The notes under the pieces were generated by a model. The model was given only the letters and a program-made list of their open reading frames with translations. It made no database searches and had not been told where the DNA came from. Of a stretch of 64,000 nucleotides of DNA, positions 10,701 to 20,800 are shown in pieces. The translations under genes were made by a program, and so were the position numbers. This stretch comes from Natronoflexus pectinivorans (GTDB taxonomy: Bacteria; Bacteroidota; Bacteroidia; Bacteroidales; Marinilabiliaceae), in the NCBI RefSeq assembly GCF_004345615.1, contig NZ_SLWK01000002.1, forward strand, positions 124,001 to 188,000, read 5' to 3'. The number at the start of each line of letters is the position of its first letter. The first letter of the stretch is position 1.

Positions 10701-12237
10701 AGCTCAATTAATATTCGACTTGAAATGTACCAATCCATCAGCTAAAATCAGTGTAAAACTGGTTTCTGAAACCGGAGTTGGAACTGTTGCGGCAGGTGTG
10801 GCTAAAGCTCATGCCGATCTTATAACCATAAGCGGGACCGAGGGTGGAACCGGTGCTAGTCCGGTTAGTTCAATCAAGCATGCAGGTCTTCCTGTTGAAC
10901 TTGGATTGGCAGAGGTGCAGCAAACTCTGGTGTTAAACAACCTGCGCGGACGAGTAAAGATTCAGACCGACGGGCAGTTAAAAACAGGGCTTGATGTTAT
11001 TAAAATGGCGCTTATGGGTGCGGAAGAGTATGGCTTTGCAACTGCCGGTTTGGTTGTGCTTGGTTGTATTATGATGCGTAAATGTCATTTAAATACTTGT
11101 CCCGCCGGAATTGCCACTCAGGATGAGGAACTTCGCAAGCGTTTCATAGGAAAGCATAAACATCTGGTTAACTTCTTTACATTTATTGCAACAGAGGTGC
11201 GTGAGCATCTTGCTGCAATGGGCGTTAAATCCATGGATGAAATCATAGGTCGTGCTGATCTGTTAGAGCAAAACAAAGAGGTTGGCAACTGGAAAACTTC
11301 AGGACTTGACTTATCTGCTTTAACCTACTTCCCTAAAGAGGGACGTAAATATCCCATTCGTCAGACCCTGGTTCAAAAGCACAAGGTTGACCAGGTGCTG
11401 GATCATGAATTAATTCGCCAGGCCAGACCTGCCATTCAAAATAAAACCAAGGTCTGGATAGCTCACCCAATTGCTAATACCGACAGAACAGTAGGAGCCA
11501 TGTTGTCCGGTGAGGTTTCAAAGGTTTATGGTGAAGAGGGTTTACCACCAAGTACCATTAACTGCACATTCACAGGTTCGGCAGGACAAAGTTTGGGAGC
11601 TTTTCTAGTAAAAGGTGTCAGCATTCGTTTGGAAGGTGATGCCAACGACTATCTGGGTAAAGGTTTGTCGGGTGGAGAAATCGTGGTTGTACCGCCCAAA
11701 GGGTCTTCATTTAAACCTGAGGAAAATATCATTATTGGAAATACTGTATTATATGGTGCTACCTCAGGAAGTCTTTACGTACATGGCGTGGCAGGTGAAA
11801 GGTTTGCAGTCAGGAATTCAGGAGCTAATGCTGTAGTTGAAGGAGTTGGAGATCATTGCTGTGAGTATATGACCGGAGGTAGAGTGGTTGTAATTGGACC
11901 AACCGGAAGAAATTTTGCTGCCGGAATGAGTGGAGGAATAGCTTATGTGCTGGATGAAAGTGGTAAGCTTGATTATTTCTGTAATAAAGGTTTGGTTGAG
12001 CTGAATCCGGTTCACGACTACGATGATGTTAAAGAGCTTCAGGAGCTGTTAAATAACCATCTGTTGCATACAAACAGTGCTAAAGCAAGAGAAGTTCTTG
12101 TTAATTGGGATTACTATCTTCCGAAGTTTGTAAAAATAATTCCTTTCGAATATAAAAAGGTTCTTCAACAACAAAAATTAATGGAGCTGGAGCAGAAGCT
12201 TAAAGAGACGGAAGATGCTCCTTACATCAGAGAGTAG
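7714..12237 (+). CDS. gltB: Glutamate synthase large subunit, GltB
   Basis: This 1507-residue alpha subunit makes glutamate from glutamine and 2-oxoglutarate. The glutaminase domain begins with ENCGIGF, placing the nucleophile Cys at residue 23 behind a 22-residue propeptide that is normally removed in this family. The central domain, then the FMN-binding synthase domain, follow with GGRSNTGEGGED, GAKPGEGGQLPG, PPPHHDIYSIEDLAQLI and SGTEGGTGASP. The [3Fe-4S] ligands are in CIMMRKCHLNTC near residue 1118. The C-terminal GXGXG beta-helix (about 1260-1460) is complete. The length is normal for bacterial GltB. The partner gltD starts 73 bp downstream on the same strand. The chosen ATG agrees with the short propeptide seen in homologues. 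Confidence 0.97.
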   Translation: MEMQQRLPKAQGLYDPANEHENCGIGFVANIKGVKSNEIVRRGLEVLVNMTHRGAESSDNKSGDGAGILMQVPHDLFSTFDFNLPQAGRYGTGLIFLPRNEKEQMFCVSELNRCLQEEGLDLIGYRDVPVNNKVLGEIAKSNEPVVRQVFVQGDYEQDVLERKLFLARKVTENAIRISSLKQKEHFYIVSLSSKVFIYKGMLTPDQLGEYFLDLKHPGISSAISLVHSRFSTNTFPTWDLAQPFRMLAHNGEINTIKGNRLWMEAREGLLESDLFGDDLKKLFPVIEPHKSDSASLDNVLEFLFMTGRTLPHALTMLIPESWNDKNPIPPSLKAYYEYHSTIMEPWDGPASIVFSDGRYIGGTLDRNGLRPSRYVITKNDMIVMGSEVGVQTFPAEEIVVKGRLRPGKLLLVDTQLGIIIPDEEIKSQLSRLHPYENWLKENRISLNDIDVKQRVSSSLGNKFDTYLKAFGYNKEDFEQIIFPMANSANEPVGSMGNDTPMAALSDKPQRLFSYFRQLFAQVTNPAIDPIREGLVMALTSYIGSVSKNLLIETPAQCRSIKFASPIVSNTDLGKIKDYRREEFTHVTIPMTFTADQGGEGLKKALITICKTAEKAVDDGNNYVILSDRNISSKEVAIPSLLATAAVHHHLVKAKKRMQIGLIVETGEAREVMHFALLLGYGASVINPYVSFAVIDEMVKKGVIKMDYHEARENYVKSINKGLLKVLSKMGISTLRSYHGAQMFEAVGVSQEVISTYFTGTSSRIGGVGYEELAKEALLFHEKAFADDKSEGPFDSFGTYAFRKYGEKHGWNPETIGLLQWATAENDYSKFKEYSKRVDHDNQTPLFLRGFLKVKTGKSIDISEVEPVESIMKRFVTGAMSYGSISKEAHEALALAMNKIGGRSNTGEGGEDASRFKSNARSAIKQVASGRFGVTNNYLVNADELQIKIAQGAKPGEGGQLPGYKVDKVIAKLRNSTPGITLISPPPHHDIYSIEDLAQLIFDLKCTNPSAKISVKLVSETGVGTVAAGVAKAHADLITISGTEGGTGASPVSSIKHAGLPVELGLAEVQQTLVLNNLRGRVKIQTDGQLKTGLDVIKMALMGAEEYGFATAGLVVLGCIMMRKCHLNTCPAGIATQDEELRKRFIGKHKHLVNFFTFIATEVREHLAAMGVKSMDEIIGRADLLEQNKEVGNWKTSGLDLSALTYFPKEGRKYPIRQTLVQKHKVDQVLDHELIRQARPAIQNKTKVWIAHPIANTDRTVGAMLSGEVSKVYGEEGLPPSTINCTFTGSAGQSLGAFLVKGVSIRLEGDANDYLGKGLSGGEIVVVPPKGSSFKPEENIIIGNTVLYGATSGSLYVHGVAGERFAVRNSGANAVVEGVGDHCCEYMTGGRVVVIGPTGRNFAAGMSGGIAYVLDESGKLDYFCNKGLVELNPVHDYDDVKELQELLNNHLLHTNSAKAREVLVNWDYYLPKFVKIIPFEYKKVLQQQKLMELEQKLKETEDAPYIRE

Positions 12238-12265
12238 TTGTTTATTTAACTTAAGTAGTACTTTG

Positions 12266-12291
12266 GCCATTCCGGTAAAACGCCGGATGGC
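12266..12291 (+). other. Hairpin in the gltB-gltD spacer
   Basis: GCCATTCCGG and CCGGATGGC pair with one bulged T around a 7-nt loop. No U-run follows, so it is probably an intra-operon stability or processing element rather than a terminator. Confidence 0.45.
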
Positions 12292-12310
12292 TGAATAATA
12301 AAATAGAATT

Positions 12311-13729
12311 ATGGGAAATCCAAGAGGTTTTATAGAGGTGCCGCAAAAATTCAGTGGAAACAGACCGGTCAATGAGCGAGTTGATGATTATGGTGAAGTA
12401 GAGCAGGTGTTGAATGATCAGGATCGCCGGTTACAAGCGTCCCGCTGCATGGATTGCGGCATTCCGTTTTGTCATTGGGCGTGTCCTGTAGGAAGTAAGA
12501 TTCCAGAGTGGCAGGACGCTTTATATAAAGGTGATTATGATGAGGCGTATAAAATTCTTCACTCAACAAACAGTTTTCCTGAATTTACCGGGAGAGTATG
12601 TCCGGCACCATGTGAAAAGTCATGTGTGTTGGCTATCCATGAAGAGGCTGTGACCATTCGGGAGAATGAGTCTTCAACTGTGGAGAAAGCTTTTGAGCTT
12701 GGTGTGATCAAGCCACGTATACCAAAGAAGCGCACCGGGAAAAAAGTTGCAGTGATTGGTTCAGGGCCTGCGGGGTTATCTGTGGCTGATTTATTGAATC
12801 AGGCCGGACATTCAGTTACTGTATTTGAGCGTGATGATGCTGTCGGCGGTTTATTGCGTTATGGTATTCCGGATTTTAAGCTAAATAAAAAGGTGATAGA
12901 CCGAAGAATTCAGATTTTTGAAACAGAAGGGATAGAGTTTAAGACGAATACGTCCGTTGGTGAGAATATTACCGGAAAGGAGATACTGAAGAAATATGAT
13001 GCAGTAGTGTTGGCAATTGGCGCTATGAAACCTAGAGATCTGGCGGTTGAAGGGCGCGAATTGAAAGGTGTCTATTTTGCAATGGAGTATCTGACTCAGC
13101 AGAATAAAGTCAACCGGGGTGTTACTTTCAACGGTGAAAGAATTGAAGCGAAAGGGAAAAAGATTCTGGTAATTGGAGGTGGCGATACCGGAAGCGATTG
13201 CGTAGGGACAGCAAACCGTCAAAAAGCCTCATGGGTTGGTCAGTTAGAAATTCTTCCAAAACCTCCGGCTAAACGCAGGCCAGGTAACCCTTGGCCATAT
13301 TGGCCAAATGTACTAAAGACATCCTCATCTCATGAAGAGGGGTGTGAAAGAATGTGGAGTTTGGCCACCCGTAAATTTTTAGGTAAAGATGGGGTTGTTA
13401 CCGGTGTTGAAGTGGCGGAGGTTGAGTGGGCCAACGAAAATGGAAATTGGAAGATGAACGAAAAGCCTGATACGGTGAGAGTGATTGAGGCTGATATGGT
13501 TTTTCTCTCAATGGGTTTTGTTCATCCAGTTCATGAAGGATTAATAAAAGAACTTAATCTGGAGTTGGATCCAAGAGGTAATGTTAAGATAGATGATAAC
13601 TATTCAACCAGTATGGATGGGGTCTTTGCTGCGGGTGACGCAGCAAACGGAGCCAGTTTGGTGGTGACTGCTATTGCCAAGGGTCGGGAAGCAGCAGAAA
13701 AAGTTCATGAATACCTAAGTAAAAAATAA
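12311..13729 (+). CDS. gltD: Glutamate synthase small subunit, GltD
   Basis: The 472-residue beta subunit takes electrons from NAD(P)H through FAD and passes them to GltB. The N-terminal Fer4-type domain has two Cys clusters: RCMDCGIPFCHWACPVG near residue 45 and GRVCPAPCEKSC near 95. The FAD-binding motif GSGPAGLSVADLL is near residue 150, and the NAD(P)-binding motif VIGGGDTGSDCVGTA is near 285. The C-terminal second FAD contact (DGVFAAGDAANGASLVVTAI) is intact. Its position 73 bp after gltB supports co-transcription. The product is full length and looks functional. Confidence 0.97.
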   Translation: MGNPRGFIEVPQKFSGNRPVNERVDDYGEVEQVLNDQDRRLQASRCMDCGIPFCHWACPVGSKIPEWQDALYKGDYDEAYKILHSTNSFPEFTGRVCPAPCEKSCVLAIHEEAVTIRENESSTVEKAFELGVIKPRIPKKRTGKKVAVIGSGPAGLSVADLLNQAGHSVTVFERDDAVGGLLRYGIPDFKLNKKVIDRRIQIFETEGIEFKTNTSVGENITGKEILKKYDAVVLAIGAMKPRDLAVEGRELKGVYFAMEYLTQQNKVNRGVTFNGERIEAKGKKILVIGGGDTGSDCVGTANRQKASWVGQLEILPKPPAKRRPGNPWPYWPNVLKTSSSHEEGCERMWSLATRKFLGKDGVVTGVEVAEVEWANENGNWKMNEKPDTVRVIEADMVFLSMGFVHPVHEGLIKELNLELDPRGNVKIDDNYSTSMDGVFAAGDAANGASLVVTAIAKGREAAEKVHEYLSKK

Positions 13730-13896
13730 GGGGTAGCTTCCTTTTTTAATGCAAATGGATGCGTTGAGTGTGTTTAAAAAGGGGGTGGAGTTATAAAAAA
13801 GAATGTTATTTATATTTTTTAACATGAATATGTAAGGGGGTTTAATAAAAAAGTTACATATTTGTAGTGTCTAACTCTCTAAATAAACAATTTGAT

Positions 13897-16092
13897 ATGG
13901 CAACATTAAGATTTATGGCATTGAAGGAGCTTCTGAAAAGGAAGCCCATGTACATTGATGAACTGGGTAGAGCTACCTCAGAGTATTATGGCAAGCAGGT
14001 TTTCGATAAACCTAAAATGAAAAAATATCTTTCTAAAGATGCCTATGAGCATATAATGGAAGCTATTAATAAAGGTACCCGAATCGATCGTAAAATGGCA
14101 GACCAGATTGCTTTGGGAATGAAAGCTTGGGCTACCGAGAACGGGGCTACCCATTATACACACTGGTTTCACCCTCTTACGGATGCCACTGCTGAAAAGC
14201 ATGATGCATTTATTGTGACTGATTCAGTCAGCAATGGTGTGGTAGAAAGCTTCAGTGGAAAACTTCTGGTTCAACAGGAACCTGATGCATCCAGTCTTCC
14301 TTCAGGAGGCTTACGAAACACTTTCGAAGCTCGTGGATATACAGCTTGGGATGTATCCTCCCCTGCGTTTATCGTAGGTACAACATTGTGTCTTCCAACC
14401 ATCTTTATTTCCTATACCGGAGAGGCTCTGGATTACAAAATGCCATTGTTGAAAGCTCTTGGAGCCGTTGATAAGGCGGCTGTGGATGTTTGTCAGTATT
14501 TTGATAAAAACGTAAGCAAAGTATCAAGTAATCTTGGATGGGAGCAGGAGTACTTCTTAGTTGATGAAGGACTCTTTATGGCACGTCCGGATCTTATGTT
14601 GACTGAAAGAACCCTTATGGGACACTCCTCGAGTAAAGATCAACAGTTAGAAGATCATTATTTCAGCAGCATTCCTGAAAGAGTTATTGCATACATGGAA
14701 GACTTCGAACACGAGGCTTACCTACTTGGAATTCCTGTGAAAACCAGGCACAATGAGGTAGCACCAAACCAGTTTGAGGTAGCTCCTATCTTTGAAGAGT
14801 GTAACCTGGCCAACGATCACAACCAGTTAATCATGGATGTGATGAAAAGAATTGCTCGTAAACATGGTTTCCGAATTCTTTTCCATGAAAAACCATTTAA
14901 AGGAATTAATGGATCAGGAAAACATAACAACTGGTCGCTAAGCACAGATACAGGTGTTAACCTGTTGTCCCCAGGAAAGAATCCACGTACCAACATGCAG
15001 TTTTTGACATTCCTACTGAATGTAATGAAGGCTGTATACGAGCATCAGGATTTGCTACTCGGAAGTATTTTGACTGCTAGTAATATGCACCGATTAGGTG
15101 CTAACGAAGCACCTCCGTCAATTATCTCGGTATTCCTTGGTCACGAGTTAAACCGTGTGTTGGACGAGCTTGAGGAAACTGTACCAGATAAGAAGATGAC
15201 GCCTGATGAAAAGACTTCCATCAAGCTGAATATTGGTAAAATTCCAGAAATTCTTCTCGATAATACCGATCGTAACCGTACATCACCTTTTGCTTTCACA
15301 GGAAACAGGTTTGAATACAGAGCTGTTGGTTCTTCTGCAAACTGTGCATCAGCAATGATTGTGCTGAACACCATTGTTGCAGAGCAGCTGAAGAAATTCA
15401 AATCAGAGGTAGATGGCTTAATTGAGAAAGGCGTTAAAAAGGATGAGGCCATTCTTCAAACATTGAAACGCTACATCAAAGAGACTAAGAAAATTCGTTT
15501 TGATGGAAACGGGTACAGTCCGGAATGGGTTGAGGAAGCAGCTCGAAGAGGTTTATATAACATCTCGAATGCTCCTGAAGCTTTACATGCCTATCTTACT
15601 GATAAATCTAAAGCTCTGTTTGCTGCCAACGGTGTGTTTGATCCCAAAGAATTAGAAGCTCGCGTTGAGGTGGAGATGGAGAAATATATGAAAAAGATTC
15701 AGATTGAATCTCGTGTGTTGGGTGATATAGCCATCAACCATATCGTTCCTACCGGTGTTAAGTACATGAACACTCTAATCACCAACGTTCAAGGATTGAA
15801 AGATGTATTTGGTGATACAGCTGATTTCAATGAACTTGCCGGGGATCGTGTCGATTTGATTAAAAAGACTTCATACCATATTCAGAACATTAAAAACAAA
15901 GTTCATGAAATGGTTGAAGCAAGAAAAGTGGCTAATAAAGAAGAGGATGCGCATAAAGCAGCCGAACTTTATGATAAAACTGTTCGTCCATATCTGGATG
16001 ATATTCGTTACCACATTGATAAGCTTGAGCTTATTGTGGATAATGAAATGTGGCCACTACCTAAATATCGCGAACTCTTGTTTGCACGATAG
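13897..16092 (+). CDS. glnN: Type III glutamine synthetase, GlnN
   Basis: From the ATG at 13897 the product is 731 residues. That is the size of the large GSIII class found in Bacteroidota and cyanobacteria, and much larger than GSI (about 470). GSIII signatures include GGLRNTFEARGYTAWD, NLGWEQEYFLVD, TRHNEVAPNQFEVAP and KGINGSGKHNNWSL. The enzyme forms glutamine from glutamate, ammonia and ATP in the cytosol. The frame is open upstream to a GTG at 13867, but homologues begin with MATLRF-like sequence. A CATATTTG element (one mismatch to TAnnTTTG) at 13857-13864 would put the transcript start near that GTG, so ATG 13897 is preferred. It lies 167 bp after gltD and closes a GS-GOGAT set. A terminator follows at 16121. 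Confidence 0.95.
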   Translation: MATLRFMALKELLKRKPMYIDELGRATSEYYGKQVFDKPKMKKYLSKDAYEHIMEAINKGTRIDRKMADQIALGMKAWATENGATHYTHWFHPLTDATAEKHDAFIVTDSVSNGVVESFSGKLLVQQEPDASSLPSGGLRNTFEARGYTAWDVSSPAFIVGTTLCLPTIFISYTGEALDYKMPLLKALGAVDKAAVDVCQYFDKNVSKVSSNLGWEQEYFLVDEGLFMARPDLMLTERTLMGHSSSKDQQLEDHYFSSIPERVIAYMEDFEHEAYLLGIPVKTRHNEVAPNQFEVAPIFEECNLANDHNQLIMDVMKRIARKHGFRILFHEKPFKGINGSGKHNNWSLSTDTGVNLLSPGKNPRTNMQFLTFLLNVMKAVYEHQDLLLGSILTASNMHRLGANEAPPSIISVFLGHELNRVLDELEETVPDKKMTPDEKTSIKLNIGKIPEILLDNTDRNRTSPFAFTGNRFEYRAVGSSANCASAMIVLNTIVAEQLKKFKSEVDGLIEKGVKKDEAILQTLKRYIKETKKIRFDGNGYSPEWVEEAARRGLYNISNAPEALHAYLTDKSKALFAANGVFDPKELEARVEVEMEKYMKKIQIESRVLGDIAINHIVPTGVKYMNTLITNVQGLKDVFGDTADFNELAGDRVDLIKKTSYHIQNIKNKVHEMVEARKVANKEEDAHKAAELYDKTVRPYLDDIRYHIDKLELIVDNEMWPLPKYRELLFAR

Positions 16093-16120
16093 TTTGATTT
16101 TAAGGTTATTAAAGGGGGAA

Positions 16121-16161
16121 AACGGGTCTGCTTCAAAAGTGAAGCAGGCCCGTTTCGTTTT
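16121..16161 (+). terminator. Terminator after glnN
   Basis: The stem ACGGGTCTGCTTC / GAAGCAGGCCCGT (one G-U pair) is followed by TTTCGTTTTT. It is placed directly after glnN and before the permease. Confidence 0.75.
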
Positions 16162-16232
16162 TAATTTATTTTGTTTGTGAAAGAGGTGCTTTTTTATATC
16201 TTTCAAAATCTATTGTTATTGAAGAGATAATT

Positions 16233-17624
16233 ATGGACGATTTTGAACAGGGAAGAGATGGTGTACATATGCCACGGGTAATTGGTCCAATGGCAGGTTT
16301 TACTGTGGTTGCAGGCTCCATGTTGGGAGTTGGTATTTTCCTTTTCCCATCTGCAGTTGCTTTTGAAACAGGTTCCCTTCTGATGTTTTTTCTGATTTGG
16401 CTTCTGGGTGGATTTTTTGCCTATTCAGGGGCTGTTGCGTGTGGCGAATTGGGAGCAATGCTCCCAAAAGCCGGAGGGGATTATGTTTTCCAGAAAGAAG
16501 CTTACGGTGATTCCGTTGCTTTTGCCTCCGGTTGGGTTTTGTTTGTCACCATTTTTGGCGGCTCAATTGCCGGAATGGCTGTGGCGGTTTTTCAGTATCA
16601 GATATCTGCTCTATCCGGTTTGGATATGATGGCCAATATTGCACCGGGTATTCCTCTGCCAAAAGCTAATTTTTTCGCAGTATTATTAATTCTTTTGATT
16701 ACTGCCATAAATTATGCCGGAACTCGAATTGCAGCACGAACACAAATTCTTTTTACCCTTATCCCGATTCTTTTCCTAATCTTTCTTGGTGGTTACGCTG
16801 TGTTAAGTGGATGGAGCATCAGGCCGGATCAACCTGTTCAGGTTTGGGATTCATCGCTTTCAGCCGGAGGCGTCATTACTGCTTTTCTATTTGTGAATTT
16901 TGCATATTCCGGATGGCTTAATATTATTTATGTTGCAGGTGAAGTAAAAGATCCCGGTCGTAACATCCCAAAATCCATGACCTGGGCTACGGCTGTTGTT
17001 ACTGTTCTCTATATTTTGATGTGTGCTGCTTTTGTATTGTCTCTTGGTTTTGAGGGATTGTCATCCCTCAAAAATATGGATGCGGGAACTGCCATGGCCA
17101 GAGCACTAAACAGTCCAATTATGGCAAATTTGGTTTTAATCACCATCACCATTGCCATTGTAACTTCATTAAATGCCACAATATTGACCAGTGCGCGTGT
17201 GGCATTTGCCATGGCAAAAGAGAGGGCTTTTTGGACGGGAGCTGCACGACTTAATAAAATGAAAGTCCCGGGAAGAGCCTTATGGGTTCAGGCAATCTTC
17301 GCAGTTTTTTTGGTTCTTACCGGTAGCTTTTATGCCATTATAGAGATGGCCAGTATTGCCATGTTCATAACCGGCTCTTTGACTGTTTTGGCCCTATTTG
17401 TTTTAAGAGCAAAGCAACCCAATAGGTTCAGACCTTATAAAGCAACAGGATACCCATGGTTGCCTGTTATTTATCTTCTCTTTTCTGCAATAGCCTTGCT
17501 TGGTGCGGTTCGTCAGGCCTTTTGGTCCGATGGGTTTTCAGGGTTTTATTCTTTTATGGGAGTGGCTGTCCTTATACTTGCTTATATCGGTCATCGGTTT
17601 ATGTCAAATAGAGGGATGGTTTAA
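16233..17624 (+). CDS. APC superfamily amino acid permease
   Basis: The 463-residue integral membrane protein has about 12 hydrophobic segments and the APC signature in the first helix, GSMLGVGIFLFPSAVA (the unwound G-S/A-x-x-G-x-G-I-F substrate-binding segment). Further signatures include YSGWLNIIYVAGEVKDPGRNIPKS in the region of helix 6 and beyond. It has no signal peptide and the N-terminus should be cytoplasmic. It imports or exchanges amino acids across the inner membrane. The substrate is not readable, but its place behind gltBD and glnN suggests glutamate, glutamine or a related amino acid. It lies beyond the glnN terminator, so it may have its own promoter, although I found no consensus element in the 140-bp gap. 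Confidence 0.9.
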   Translation: MDDFEQGRDGVHMPRVIGPMAGFTVVAGSMLGVGIFLFPSAVAFETGSLLMFFLIWLLGGFFAYSGAVACGELGAMLPKAGGDYVFQKEAYGDSVAFASGWVLFVTIFGGSIAGMAVAVFQYQISALSGLDMMANIAPGIPLPKANFFAVLLILLITAINYAGTRIAARTQILFTLIPILFLIFLGGYAVLSGWSIRPDQPVQVWDSSLSAGGVITAFLFVNFAYSGWLNIIYVAGEVKDPGRNIPKSMTWATAVVTVLYILMCAAFVLSLGFEGLSSLKNMDAGTAMARALNSPIMANLVLITITIAIVTSLNATILTSARVAFAMAKERAFWTGAARLNKMKVPGRALWVQAIFAVFLVLTGSFYAIIEMASIAMFITGSLTVLALFVLRAKQPNRFRPYKATGYPWLPVIYLLFSAIALLGAVRQAFWSDGFSGFYSFMGVAVLILAYIGHRFMSNRGMV

Positions 17625-17822
17625 TCTGTAATTTAGAGTGGTTTTATATAGTGTTTGTACTATTTTATATGCCATTTATCATCTATTTTTATGCTTTCAT
17701 CATATAATTGAAACCAGTTATGTGAATTGCGTATAAAATAATTAGTTTATAGTTTCTTTGTATGAACCTTCCTAACCCATAACAAAAGCTCATTAAAATT
17801 TAAACCAAAAAGCAACTGTTTT

Positions 17823-20800
17823 ATGAAAAAGTTTCTACACTTTGTTGGGGGACGTGCGTCTGTATTATTAGTTCATCTTCTTCTTTTTCTCTCCTTGTCA
17901 CTGCATGCGCAGGTCTCATTTACTCACACCAGTAATGATGATTTTAATATCGGTAATTTCAATGATTTACTGGTTGGTTCCAATGCCATTGGCTTGCCTT
18001 TTCAGGCATTGTCTATGGGCAACTGGGTCACGACTACAGTTATTCCTCAAACGCTGAGTGGTCATCAGGCGGCTACCTGGAATAATCGTTTTGTATATCT
18101 ATCCGGTGGTTTTAATGGAACCAATAACTCGGCACAAGTTTATCGGGCTGCTTTGCAAGCTTCGGGAATTAGTGGCTGGACAACGGTGTCGGCTCTTCCC
18201 AAAGGGGTTAGAAACCATGCCATGGTCATTGGAGACAATACCATTTATGTGTTAGGTGGTGCTACAGACGATGAGGTGAGTGACAGAATTTTTTATGCCT
18301 CCATGAGTTTGAATGGAAATATTGGACAATGGCAAGAGATGGAAATTCGTTTGCCATCATCATTGCATGGGCACACTGCTGTGTTTTGTAACGGATATGT
18401 CTATGTTACCGGTGGAAGCTCTCAACTTTCAAATGGTAGTGGAACTTCTGAAGTATGGGTGGCACAAGTATTGGCTAACGGTAAATTATCAGAGTTTGAA
18501 GTAACAACTGTTCTGCCTGTGGAGGTGAGAAATCATACCATGGTGGTAGATGGTGAAGATGTTATTGTGATAGGCGGTGTTAATAATGATGATGAAAAAC
18601 TCAATACTGTATTCCGTAATTCTTCTCAGTCAGATGGCAATTTGGGAGGATGGGTTTCTGAAACAAACCTCCCTCAGGCTGTTAGTCATCACTCATCTTT
18701 TATTGCCAATGGGCTTTTGGTGGTGATGGGAGGCGAGAATTCGACTTCTATTACCAACAGTGTTGCTTTTGCTGACGTAACAACCACTCCACTGGTTTGG
18801 AGTTCCTCTACGGGGATGGTTGATTATGTAAAGGATTTTGTGGCATTTGGAGCAAACGGACAAGTGGTGTATAGCGGAGGAACCAATCTTTCAGGGGTTC
18901 CGATTGTAAATGCGAGGTATAGTTTACTAACGCTTTCAACCAATCGAAAAAGTAAAGGTTTGTTTATTTCAACCAAGTTTGATGAGCTTGGTGCCGAGCG
19001 TACCATTAGCGAACTCTCCTTCGCAAGAAGCATAGCAGATGGTGCAGGATTGGAAGTATCCTATAGAATTGCCGGTAATGATGGAGTATGGAGTAGTTGG
19101 AACACTTATCAGGATATAAGTCCCATTGAAATTGAAGAAACCGCGAGATACCTGCAATACAAAGTTAAGTTTTTCAATGATAAAACAGCTGCGCAGGCTA
19201 CTTTGAGTAGTGTTACCATGCGAACGCCCGGTAGTCAGTTAAGCGGAAACCTCAGTGGAAATGTTACCTATACTAAAGCTGCAAGCCCATATTGGGTGAC
19301 CGAAAACATTACTTTTACCGGTGGAACCCATACATTTGAAGCAGGAACACAACTTTTGTTTTTACCTGAGGTAACCATGGAGGTTCGACAGGCTAATATT
19401 GTTTGTAACGGACTGGAAGGTGATTCTGTATATTTTACCGGTTATCTTGATGAAGAGGGGCTTTGGGGAGGAATTTGGTTCAGTGCGAACAGTAACAACG
19501 GGGTGTCTTCTCAATTTAATTATGTGGTGATATCAAACGCAGGACATGGAACCAATAATGCGAACCTGCGTTGCAGCGACACTACCGAGCCTATGTTGAA
19601 TAATTCTGTGATCAGGAATTCTACAGGTAGAGGAATTCGTTTGCAAAATGCAAATATTAATATTGAGAATACTCACGTGATAAATAATGCGTCGCATGGG
19701 ATTAGCTTGCAATCATCTTCTCCAACATTTATCAATACAGACATTAGCAATAATGGAGATGCCGGGGTTATGATGACTGGTTTTGACTCCAACCCAACTT
19801 TTACCACTACAACCATTAGTGAAAATAAGTATGGAATATATTACAATACCCCCAATACCAGCATCAGGCAGCCTGGGGGGAGTCCCATACTGGTTGATAA
19901 CGAGTTTAATGGCATTGTTCTGCCGGAGGGGGATATCACAAACGATCAAACATGGTTTACCATTGATTATGATATTATTCTGTTGGGTCAATTAACAGTT
20001 CGAGCTAACAGACGTTTAACCATAGAGCCCGGAAACACCATTAAAGCTTTAGAAGGTGCTAGCATGTATTTTAGCACATCATCTGTTAATTTTGGTGAAT
20101 TATATGCTGTAGGAACTGAAGAGCAACCCATAAAATTCACCTCCTTTAACGGAGAGCCTGGAGGATGGGATGGTATTCATCTTAGATTAAATATATCTGG
20201 GCAAGCTCCTTCAGAATTAGCATATTGTGTTGTAGAGAATGGAAGGCTTTACAATATTTATGCTGAAGGATCAGTTGTTAATATTGTCAATAGTATCATA
20301 CGAAATTCTGAAGGTGATGGCATTCGCTATAGTAACGGTCGTGGAGAATTAAGCCATTCTCAAGTGTTAAATAATGGAGAGAACGGGGTTGTAATTAGCG
20401 GTTCAAATACACCGGTTATAAATAATACCATCTTTTCTAACAATGAAGAGTATCCAATAGTGGTATCAGCATGGAATAGCATTCCAATTATAGAAAATAA
20501 CAGTTATGAAGGTAATGGATTGCAATTTATATCGCTAAGCGGTGGTAGTTTCACGAGTGATGTTACTTATGTTAACGATGGGATACCTTATCACGTGACA
20601 AGTGATATTGTTTTGCGCGGTGACAGGAATAATGTTGATTTAACCATTGAGCCTGGCGTTGAAATGCACTTTAGTCCAGGTGTTTCACTTAATGTGGGAG
20701 AGGAAAATAGCACTCGGTATGTAGGAAGTTTATTGGCCGTTGGAACTGAAGATGCTCCAATTGTTTTTACTGCTTATAAAGCTGCTGAAGGCTGGAGTGG

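Noticed and set aside
13867-13896. GTG start of glnN at 13867
   Set aside because: GSIII homologues start like MATLRF at 13897, and a promoter-like element overlaps the region just before the GTG.
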